Source: WHSW01 sp035296705
GTDB lineage: Bacteria; Actinomycetota; Thermoleophilia; Solirubrobacterales; 70-9
NCBI GenBank assembly: GCA_035296705.1
Contig: DATHAL010000055.1
Coordinates: 1-25,328 of the forward strand
Direction of reading: 5' to 3'
Length of the DNA stretch: 25,328 nt
This document shows, one piece after another, positions 14,450 to 21,533 of this stretch; positions within the stretch are counted from its first letter, which is position 1; each line of letters begins with the position of its first letter. The translations under genes were made by a program, and so were the position numbers. The notes beneath the pieces were generated by a model that saw only the letters and a list, made by a program, of their open reading frames with translations, did not search any database and had not been told where the DNA came from.

Positions 14450-15388
14450 CTACGCCCTCGGGTGAGCCTTTGCGTACTCGCGCCGCAGCCGCGAGGGCTC
14501 GACGCGGGTATAGACCTGCGTGGTCGAAACGCTCGAGTGGCCGAGCAGCTCTTGGATCGCGCGCAGGTCTGCGCCTCCCTCGAGCAGATGAGTGGCGAAC
14601 GAGTGCCGCAGGGTGTGCGGCGAGACCCGGCCCGCCACCGCGGCCTCCCGCACCCACTTCTCGAGCCGGCGTCGAATGTCCGAGGGCGAGAGGCGGCGGC
14701 CGCTGCGCGAGATGAACAGCGCGGACTCGGCGGCGTTCTGGGCGAGCGCATGCCGGGCGGTCTCCAGGTAGCGGCGAAGCGCCCGCTGGGCCGGTTCGCC
14801 GACCGGGACGACACGGGTCTTGGATCCCTTGCCGGTCACGCGGATCGTCTCGGAGTCGAAGTCGACGTCGCCGACGTCGGCGGAGACGAGCTCGTCGGCG
14901 CGCATCCCGGCCGAGTAGGCGAGCTCGAAGAGAGCCCGGTCGCGGACCTCGAGCGGCCCGGTGGCCGGGATCCGGTCGAGCAGCGCGGCGACCTCGTCGG
15001 GTCCCAGGACGCGCGGCAGGCGCGACTGGGCCTTCGGGCTCGGTAGCAGGTCGGCCGGGTTGCTGGCCGCCTCGCCCGCGGCCACAAGATGGGCGTGAAA
15101 GCGCCGCACGGCGGCGAGCTTTCGCGCGACGCTCGCGCGCGCGAGGCGGCGCTCGGAGAGCTCGGCCGCGTACCCCCGCAGATCGCGGTAGGCGAGCTCG
15201 CCGGGCTCGCGCCCGCGGGCACTCGCCCAGGCCGCGAGCTCGACCAGGTCGCGCCCGTAGGCGCGGAGGGTGGCGCCAGAGGCGCCGCCCCGCACGAGCT
15301 CGCGGCGGTAGCCGGCGAGCGCGCGCTCCCATGCCGGGCTCACCTCGAGCTCCTCCGCCGCCGGGGCCTGCTTTGCGTCCGTCGCCAT
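14450..15388 (-). CDS. xerD: Tyrosine recombinase XerC/XerD
   Basis: 312 residues from the ATG at 15388; the frame is open further upstream, but that part overlaps the transpeptidase region and has no family character. An N-terminal SAM-like DNA-binding domain (about 18-105) precedes a catalytic domain with R163 in SAGMRADELVS, a Lys in TGKGSK, H258 and R261 in HTLRHSFATHL, H284 in LLGHSSVSTT and the nucleophile Y293 in QVYTRV. All catalytic residues are present and the length is that of chromosomal dimer-resolving Xer enzymes, not of phage integrases. XerC and XerD cannot be told apart here. It sits 66 bases before whiG. It is not an obvious source of the tRNA-Gly scars. Confidence 0.93.
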   Translation of the reverse strand: MATDAKQAPAAEELEVSPAWERALAGYRRELVRGGASGATLRAYGRDLVELAAWASARGREPGELAYRDLRGYAAELSERRLARASVARKLAAVRRFHAHLVAAGEAASNPADLLPSPKAQSRLPRVLGPDEVAALLDRIPATGPLEVRDRALFELAYSAGMRADELVSADVGDVDFDSETIRVTGKGSKTRVVPVGEPAQRALRRYLETARHALAQNAAESALFISRSGRRLSPSDIRRRLEKWVREAAVAGRVSPHTLRHSFATHLLEGGADLRAIQELLGHSSVSTTQVYTRVEPSRLRREYAKAHPRA

Positions 15389-15447
15389 CGCGAAGATGGT
15401 TCGGCGCCCCGGCCTCGACGCCTGCCGCTGCAACGGAGCTACTGCGG

Positions 15448-16545
15448 CTACTGGATGTAGACGGGCGTACCGACGTCGACGCGGTTGTACAGGTCGATCA
15501 CGTCCGGGACGGACATGCGCAGACACCCGTGGGAGGCGGCCGTGCCGAGCGATCCCACGTCGTCGGTGCCGTGGAACCCCGCGCCCGCGGTGATGCCCAT
15601 CCAGCGCGCCTTCAGCGGGTTCTCCGCGGTGCCGCCGGCGACGGTGGTCCCCCCGAGCTCACCGGCCCACGGAGAGTTGGGGACGCTCCAGACCGGATCC
15701 ACCTGCATGGACTCGATCGAGTAAAGCCCGGTCGGGGTCGGGTAGGCCGGCTGACCGGTCGCGATCGTGTACTGCTTGGCCTGCTCCAGGTTCACCCACA
15801 GCGTGGCCGTGAACGAGGAAAGATCGACAGTGATGTAGGTCGGGTACTGCTCCGCGAGCTCGTCCTGCGTGACCTCGCGTGACACGCGATCGACCGGCAG
15901 CGCAACGGAACGCGCGTGCGGGCTCTGCACCGCGGCCTCGACCCGCGAGCGGAGCTTGCTCTCGTCGACGGAGATGCCATCGTGGCCGGGGACCGTGCCC
16001 AGCGAGGTGGAGCTGGGCTGGATCGACGCGTCGACCGGCTCGCGGTTGACCTCCGTGGCCACCGTGCCGATGAAGTCGTCGATCGCCTTGTTCGAGTACG
16101 TCACCTGCGGCGAGATCGCAACATCGAGCTCGCCCCCGGTGGCATAGCGCCAGACGCGGGTCGGAAGCCCGCCGTCCCGGCTTTCGTCCAGCGCCCGGTC
16201 CACCATCCCCTCGGCGTCGGAGGTGATGTCGAGCTTCTCAGGGCTCAGCTGGTACTTGACGCCCTCGAACTTGACCGTGACCTTCTTGCGAAGCGGCTTG
16301 ACGAGCTCGATGTTCACGGCCTCGGTCGCCTCGTCGGCGGTCATCCCGCCGACGTCGACGCCGCCGATCGTCACGCCGTCGGCGATCTGATCGTTGCGCG
16401 TGGAGTCCCACGCGTAGGCGCCGACCGCCGCCATGAGCAGGACGACGATCAGGAACGCCGCCGCTATCTGAAACTTACGAGCCAAGGGGTCGGCCAAAGT
16501 GTAGGAGACGCCCTCGACCAGTCGGAAGACGTCGTTCCAATGCAA
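15448..16545 (-). CDS. Membrane-anchored L,D-transpeptidase (YkuD)
   Basis: 365 residues. A short cytosolic start is followed by one membrane helix (about residues 27-46, IAAAFLIVVLLMAAVGAYAW). Two repeats resembling the VanW-linked peptidoglycan-binding domain (PF12229-type) come next, the first with GVDVGGMTADEATEAV. The C-terminal YkuD catalytic domain begins at TYITVDLSSFTATLWVN; the active site is HGT at 325 and SHGCLRM with the nucleophile Cys341. Such enzymes make 3-3 cross-links in peptidoglycan using a tetrapeptide donor. All catalytic residues are present. The gene lies 59 bases upstream of xerC/D and 18 bases downstream of the SDR gene, so it may be in the same transcript. A type II membrane orientation with an outside catalytic domain is expected. 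Confidence 0.93.
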   Translation of the reverse strand: MHWNDVFRLVEGVSYTLADPLARKFQIAAAFLIVVLLMAAVGAYAWDSTRNDQIADGVTIGGVDVGGMTADEATEAVNIELVKPLRKKVTVKFEGVKYQLSPEKLDITSDAEGMVDRALDESRDGGLPTRVWRYATGGELDVAISPQVTYSNKAIDDFIGTVATEVNREPVDASIQPSSTSLGTVPGHDGISVDESKLRSRVEAAVQSPHARSVALPVDRVSREVTQDELAEQYPTYITVDLSSFTATLWVNLEQAKQYTIATGQPAYPTPTGLYSIESMQVDPVWSVPNSPWAGELGGTTVAGGTAENPLKARWMGITAGAGFHGTDDVGSLGTAASHGCLRMSVPDVIDLYNRVDVGTPVYIQ

Positions 16546-16563
16546 CGGCTGCTTCAGCCGAAC

Positions 16564-17655
16564 CTAGATCCCGAGCGGCTCGCGGTCCGCCTCGACCCCC
16601 TCGCTATCCGGGCGCCCGCGGCGCACGTGTGGGCTCCAGCGTAGGAACTCCTCGACCTCGCGCTCGTACTGGTAGCCCTCATCGTGGCGGCCACGAAGGA
16701 TCGGCGCCAGGCGCAGGTGCTCGCCGAACCGGATCACGGACTCGCGCGACGTGAAGCCGTACTCGAACCCGGCGAGCTTGTAGAGCCGATTGTCGACTCC
16801 GCGGCCGAAGCGCAGCAGGTTCATCATCTCGTCCGGGATCCGGAACCCGAGCCGCCTGAGCGGAGCCGCGAGCAGGCCGGCGCCGAACGGCGGCAGGATC
16901 GGCAGCGCCCGCTTTCCGACCAGGTCGACCGCCTCCGAGAGCGACAGGACCCCGTCGGCGGCGACGTTGAAGGTGCCCGGGATCGAGCGAAGCGCCGCGT
17001 GCTCCAGCGCGTGGACGATGTCGTCCTCGTGCACGAACTGAAGCCGCGGGTCGAAGCCGAGCACCATCGGGACCGCCGGGAGGGCGAACATGCGAGTGAA
17101 CGCCGTCTCCACGTCGGGCCCGAGCACGTTCGCGCAGCGCAGGAGGGTGACGGTCAGGTCCGGGTTCTTCTCGGCGAACTCGGCGACAGCGGCCTCCGCC
17201 TCCACGATGTCGCGCTCGAGCCGCGTTCGGGGCGGATGCGGGCGGCGCATCGACTCGGTGAAGAACGCCGGGTCGTCCTGCTCGGACCCGTAGTAGTGGG
17301 TCGAGCTCTTGAACACGAACTTCCGGACCGGCGAGTCGGCACCGCCGCATGCGGCGAGGATGTTCATCGTCCCGATGACGTTGTTCTCGTGCGCCTCGCG
17401 GATGGGGGCCGTGATCGAGTTGACCGAGAGCCGCGTGTCGATGACGGTGTCGATCTCGGCCGCTCGCACGATCCGCTGAAGCAGCGAGTGCTGGTTCGAG
17501 ACCTTGACGAACTCGGTTCGCTCGAGCTCGAGGCTGGGCTCGTCGGCGTCGACTCCGATCAGCGCCTCGATTTCCTCGAAGCCCTCGAGCGCCTGCGCGA
17601 GCCGCGCCCCCCAATACGTGGAGAGACCGGTGATCAGGACTCGCTTGCTGGGCAC
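16564..17655 (-). CDS. GalE2-like extended SDR / NAD-dependent epimerase-like protein
   Basis: 363 residues. The Rossmann start is KRVLITGLSTYWGARLAQAL, where the usual second glycine of GxxGxxG is Thr (G10-x-x-T13-x-x-G16). VFKSSTHYYGSEQDDP follows, then VTLLRCANVLGPDVETAF, RLQFVHEDDIVHALEHAA and GTFNVAADGVLSLSEAV. The typical YxxxK pair is not seen: where it should be stands RTRLERDIVEAE. The overall order closely resembles mycobacterial GalE2 (Rv0501), which also has a degenerate active site. A catalytic role is therefore uncertain; substrate binding or a non-epimerase reaction is possible. It starts 11 bases after the acyltransferase gene ends (GTG at 17655), the same pairing as Rv0501/Rv0502 but with the order reversed. 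Confidence 0.82.
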   Translation of the reverse strand: MPSKRVLITGLSTYWGARLAQALEGFEEIEALIGVDADEPSLELERTEFVKVSNQHSLLQRIVRAAEIDTVIDTRLSVNSITAPIREAHENNVIGTMNILAACGGADSPVRKFVFKSSTHYYGSEQDDPAFFTESMRRPHPPRTRLERDIVEAEAAVAEFAEKNPDLTVTLLRCANVLGPDVETAFTRMFALPAVPMVLGFDPRLQFVHEDDIVHALEHAALRSIPGTFNVAADGVLSLSEAVDLVGKRALPILPPFGAGLLAAPLRRLGFRIPDEMMNLLRFGRGVDNRLYKLAGFEYGFTSRESVIRFGEHLRLAPILRGRHDEGYQYEREVEEFLRWSPHVRRGRPDSEGVEADREPLGI

Positions 17656-17666
17656 GTCTACCGACC

Positions 17667-18602
17667 TCAGCCGAACCAGACCGACTCGCGCTTCGCGACC
17701 ATCTCGTCGACGTTCTCCTGGATCCTCGCCCGGATCTCCTGTGCAACCGTCTGCACGAGCGCCTTGTCGTTGACCGCCTCGGGCCCACCGAGCTCGACCG
17801 TGTCGATCGGCTCCAGGAAGCGGATGCGGAACTTAGCGGGCAGGTAGCCGAGCATCCCGAAGGGCCCCAGCCACGGAAACGTAGGCGTGATCGGGAAGTA
17901 GAGCAGCCCCGTGAGCCGCCGCAGCGCGACTACGTGCGCGAAGATCGGCGCCGCCTCCTCGGCGCCGACGACGCACAGCGGGACGAGCTTCGCCTCGGCG
18001 CGCATCGCGGCCTCGACGAACCCGCCGCGCCCGAAGCGCCGCAGTCGATAGCGGTCCTTGTAGAGCTTCTCGGTGCCCTTGCGTCCCTCGGGGAAGACGA
18101 TCACGAGCTGGCGCTCGTCGTAGAGGAGACGATGCACGTTCGCCGGGTGCGCCGCGACCCCGCCGATTTTCGGGATCAGCATCGAGAAGCCGGGATAGCC
18201 CTTGAAGAAGTGCTCGACGGTTAGGTAGAGCGGCCGCGGCCGCGGGTGCTCCTCGCGGATCGCCTTCGCGACCATCGCCGCATCCGGCGGCAGGGCGCCG
18301 GAGTGGTTGGATACCAGGAGCGCCCCACCGTCGTCGGGCACGTTCTCGACCCCCTCCGCCTCACACCGGAACCAGTAGCGGTAAAAGAACTCGACCAGGG
18401 TGCGGTCGAACGCGCCCTCCACCCGCTCGGAGCGTCCCCAGTCGTCAAGCCGACGATCCGGCTCGATCGCGGGTAGGAGCTCGCGCATCCGCTCCGCCGG
18501 CCGGCGCTCGGGCAGCTTCGCCTCGGGGGCCTCGACGGTCGCCTCGATCGGCTCGTCACCTAGATGCGACAGTGATGTCCGCTCGGGCGGCAAGGCCCTC
18601 AT
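17667..18602 (-). CDS. Lysophospholipid-type acyltransferase (PlsC-like, Rv0502-like)
   Basis: 311 residues from the ATG at 18602; the longer open frame overlaps the divergent hydrolase and looks spurious there. The acyltransferase motif I is VSNHSGALPPD, with His100 and Asp107 six residues apart instead of the usual four; this spacing is typical of the subfamily that includes Rv0502. Motif III is FPEGRKG at 170-176, and a basic run follows. PlsC-like enzymes move acyl chains from acyl-CoA or acyl-ACP to glycerolipids or other polar lipids at the inner membrane. The neighbouring GalE2-like SDR, 11 bases downstream, suggests a shared lipid or glycolipid pathway. The first 50 residues have no recognised domain. 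Confidence 0.85.
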   Translation of the reverse strand: MRALPPERTSLSHLGDEPIEATVEAPEAKLPERRPAERMRELLPAIEPDRRLDDWGRSERVEGAFDRTLVEFFYRYWFRCEAEGVENVPDDGGALLVSNHSGALPPDAAMVAKAIREEHPRPRPLYLTVEHFFKGYPGFSMLIPKIGGVAAHPANVHRLLYDERQLVIVFPEGRKGTEKLYKDRYRLRRFGRGGFVEAAMRAEAKLVPLCVVGAEEAAPIFAHVVALRRLTGLLYFPITPTFPWLGPFGMLGYLPAKFRIRFLEPIDTVELGGPEAVNDKALVQTVAQEIRARIQENVDEMVAKRESVWFG

Positions 18603-18607
18603 AGTAT
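18602..18607 (+). promoter_or_regulatory. Candidate -10 box for the hydrolase gene
   Basis: TAGTAT fits TAnnnT and lies ten bases before the ATG at 18618. Only 15 bases separate the two divergent start codons, so a leaderless transcript seems necessary unless one of the starts is wrong. No -35 box is clear. Confidence 0.3.
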
Positions 18608-18617
18608 TGGCCGTTCG

Positions 18618-19616
18618 ATGAGCGCCACCAGCACGACCGCGCGTCCGCGCCCGGCGGAGTTCCTGCGCGGCGCCGCCGAGAACCGCAAGCTGTTCCGACC
18701 CGGCGGACCGCGGCCCGATCCCACGCCGGCCGACGGGCCGGACCCGTACGGGAGCCCCCACCCGGAGTGGCTTCGGATCGACTGGCGCGAGCACCTGCGG
18801 ACGATCGACGTCGGTGGTGCGCGCGTCAACTACGTCGAGATGGGCGAGCGCGAGGCGATCGATGTCGTGTTCGTGCACGGCCTCTCCGGGTGCTGGCAAA
18901 ACTGGCTCGAGAACATCCCGCACTTCGCGCGCCAGCACCGCGTCCTGGCGCTCGACCTGCCGGGCTTCGGCGGGAGCCCGATGCCGCCGTGGGAGATCTC
19001 AATCGAGGCGTACGGCCGGCTCCTCCTCGAGTTCCTCGAGGCTCTCGGCGTCGGCGATTGCGTCGTCGTCGGCAACTCCATGGGCGGCTTCGTCTCGGCG
19101 CAGGCGGCGACGCAGGAGCCCGACCGCTTGTCAAAGCTCGTCCTCGCCTCCTCCGCCGGCGTCTCACACGCGCGCATGCGACGCGAGCCGATCGAGGCCC
19201 TGGGGCGGATGATCGTCGCGGTGACGCCGCTCACGCTCAAGCTCCAGCAGCGCATGATCCTGCGGCCACGGGTCCGCGAAGCGACATTCACGATGGTCTT
19301 TCACCACCCGAACGACCTCCGCCTCGAGCTGCTCTGGGAGTTCATGAGCGGTGCGGGCAAGGACGGGTTCCTGCCCGCCTTCTCGGCCCTGGCCGGCTAC
19401 GACATCCTCGACCGGCTGGAGGACGTGCCCGTGCCGACGCTGATCGTGTGGGGACGGAACGACCTCATCATCCCGCCGGGCGACGCGCTCCAATTCGCCC
19501 GCCGCCTGCGGAACTCTCAGACCGTGATCTTCGACGACTGCGGCCACGTGCCGATGGCCGAGCGCCCGCTTCGCTTCAACCGGACGCTCGAGGCGTTCCT
19601 CGCGCGCGAGACCTAG
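18618..19616 (+). CDS. Alpha/beta hydrolase
   Basis: 332 residues. A proline-rich 65-residue start precedes the fold. Family marks: VVFVHGLSGCWQNWLENIP (oxyanion loop), LALDLPGFGGSPMP, the nucleophile elbow VGNSMGGF (Ser154), WGRNDLIIPP with the catalytic Asp282, and CGHVPMAERP with His310. The complete triad, the length and the cap region near residues 180-260 fit an ordinary cytosolic hydrolase of the C-C hydrolase/epoxide hydrolase/lipase-like group. Substrate is unknown. The stop overlaps closely with the next gene, whose GTG begins two bases later, so the two are probably translated together. It is divergent from the acyltransferase, and a lipid-related substrate is a reasonable guess from context only. 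Confidence 0.92.
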   Translation: MSATSTTARPRPAEFLRGAAENRKLFRPGGPRPDPTPADGPDPYGSPHPEWLRIDWREHLRTIDVGGARVNYVEMGEREAIDVVFVHGLSGCWQNWLENIPHFARQHRVLALDLPGFGGSPMPPWEISIEAYGRLLLEFLEALGVGDCVVVGNSMGGFVSAQAATQEPDRLSKLVLASSAGVSHARMRREPIEALGRMIVAVTPLTLKLQQRMILRPRVREATFTMVFHHPNDLRLELLWEFMSGAGKDGFLPAFSALAGYDILDRLEDVPVPTLIVWGRNDLIIPPGDALQFARRLRNSQTVIFDDCGHVPMAERPLRFNRTLEAFLARET

Positions 19617-19617
19617 G

Positions 19618-21036
19618 GTGCGGGCGTTCCTCGCCGCGCTGCTGCTCGCCGCACTCGTCGCGGCGGCGCCGGCCGCGGGCGATACCGCACCGCCGGCCGA
19701 CGAGCTCGACGGGCGCCTGCAGGCAGTGGTCGACGGGCTCACGCGGGATGTCTTCGTCGGCGCCGGCCTCAGCGGCGAGCCGGAGGCCTTCTACGTCCCC
19801 GGCGCCGCGCTCAGCGTGAGCCTGCCGGGCGACGCGACGCGAACGTACGTCTCCGGCCTTGCCAACGTCGCGGTCGGCGACATCGTCGAGGCGGATGTGG
19901 TGCAGCCGATCGGCAGCGGGACGAAGCCGATGACCGCTGCGCTCGTGATCCGGCTCGTGTTGAAGGGAAGGCTGCGGCTCGGCGAAGAGCTCGCGGACGC
20001 AGCGCAAGCACACCAACGCGACGGGGGTCGTCTCGCCGGGCTCGTGGGCCGGTTCCGCCACCGCCTGCGTGGTGTGACGATCCGCGACCTGCTCGCGATG
20101 ACGAGCGGCCTTCGTGACTACGACGACGATCCCAGCTACGCGAGGGCGTTCTCGCGCGCCCCGAAGGCCCCGCGATCGCTGCGCAGATTGGCGGCCTTCG
20201 GGCTCGCTCGCTCGCGCCTCTTCGCTCCGGGCGCAAACGGGCGCAGTTAGTACTCGAACACCAACTGCGTACTCCTCGGGATGCTGGTGGAGGCGGTCAC
20301 CGGCAGGAGGTACGCCGATGCGCTGGATCGGCTCCTTCGCGGCGCCGGACTCGATTCGACGAGCTACGGCTGGCCGAGCGCGACGCGCGTCGGCGGCTAC
20401 GCGAACCCGCTGCCTGACGGCGGCCCGGCGCTCCTCGACCGCTACCGCAAGGCGTTCGCGCCCGCGCCCACGGTCACCAGCGCCGTCGATCCCGCCGGCG
20501 TCCGGGTCGTCTCGAGCGACCCGCGGGCTAAGCGGCCGACCGTCGGCGTCGGCGCGCCGAGCGCGCAGCAGGAGAAGCAGTACGGCGGCCCGGCCAACGT
20601 CGCCCTCCAGGATCTCGGCCACGCCTACAGCGTTCGCGGTGCGGGCGCCAGCGCCGGAGCCGTGGTCAGCAACACGCAGGACCTGGCGCACTTTTGGCGT
20701 GCGCTGTTCTCGGGTGAGCTCCTCGGGAAGCGCGGCCTCGGGCTGATCAAGGAGTCGGTGCCGGGCGATCCCGGCTCGGTCGGCGTCCGCAATTACTTCA
20801 CGCTGGGCCTCGCGCGCCAGGACGTCGCGGCGGGCGCCTTCTGGCCCGGCTCGCCGAAGCTGCGGATCTACATGAAGCTCGGCGACATCTGGGGCTACAC
20901 GTCCGCCTCCTACTACGTCGAGGGACCTGCGCCCTACGGCGGCGTCGTCGTCGCGAACACCACCAACCTGTTCCCCAGCCCGGTCGGCGACCTCGGCGTC
21001 CTGCGCGGGACGCTTCAGGCGATCGGCGGCGTGTAG
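19618..21036 (+). pseudogene. Secreted serine beta-lactamase-like hydrolase, interrupted by an in-frame amber codon
   Basis: One frame runs from the GTG at 19618 to 21036 (473 codons) and is broken only by TAG at 20248-20250, codon 211. The start is a signal peptide (RAFLAALLLAALVAAAPAAG). The catalytic motif SGTK (Ser100-Lys103) lies before the TAG; YSNTN, the second motif, begins at the very next codon. Further on, LGDIWGYTSASYY lies where the third class C motif is expected. The family is class C beta-lactamase-like (D-Ala-D-Ala carboxypeptidase/esterase type). Before the TAG the usual W-x-YSN spacing is altered (GANGRS), so there may have been more than a point change. It is either a pseudogene, a sequencing error or a readthrough gene. 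It begins two bases after the alpha/beta hydrolase ends. Confidence 0.8.
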
Positions 21037-21530
21037 GGCCGCTGAGTCGCGAGCCGGTCGCGGAGCGCGAGCGCGTCCGGCTGCCGACCGCCGAAGACCT
21101 CCGAGCCGAAGCGCCGATCGAGACCAGCGCGCCGCACGACGTCGGCCATGAACGCGTCGCAGGCGACGAGGTCACACCGCGGCAGCGCGATCGAGAGCGC
21201 CTCGAAATCGATCTCGTCGCTGGTGCGCGCGATCCGCTCGGGGAAGTGCTCGGAGGCGAAGCGCCTGAGCCGCCGCTCCACGTTTCGCTCCGGCGCCCCC
21301 TGCTCGTCGGGGAGCCGGCGCCCGCCGGAGAGCTCGCGCAGCAGCTCGAGCAGCGCCAGGTCGGGCCGCGCCTCGGACTCGCGCCGGTGGGCGGCCGACT
21401 CCGCGACCTCGACCGCCTCGTTGGCGAGCGCCTGGCGCAGCACCGGCTCGAGCTCGCGGAACCCGGGCTTTCGCTTCGCGATCCCGCTGAGGTAGTTCTG
21501 GTCGAGCTAAAGAAGCGGCGGCTCGCGCAC
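21015..21530 (-). pseudogene. PIN-like domain protein with an early in-frame amber codon
   Basis: From the GTG at 21530, four bases after the ilvD stop, the frame reads REPPLL, then TAG at 21507-21509, then LDQNYLSGIAKRKPGFREL and on to the stop at 21015. D10 in LDQNYLS is a typical first acidic residue of PIN-like nucleases; AESAAHRRESEARPD, RTSDEIDFEAL and DLVACDAFMADVVRRA supply further acidic positions. The total, about 170 residues, is right for a PIN domain. The TAG replaces one residue of the first strand; a tyrosine codon would differ by one base. Alternative downstream starts (GTG at 21443) would lose the first acidic motif. The last 22 bases overlap the beta-lactamase gene on the other strand. 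The family call is from pattern only. Confidence 0.55.
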
Positions 21531-21533
21531 GCA

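Noticed and set aside
14450..15388. The XerC/D gene as integrase responsible for the tRNA-Gly scars
   Set aside because: Its length, motifs and position next to whiG fit the chromosomal Xer enzyme, and it lies 4 kb away among core genes.
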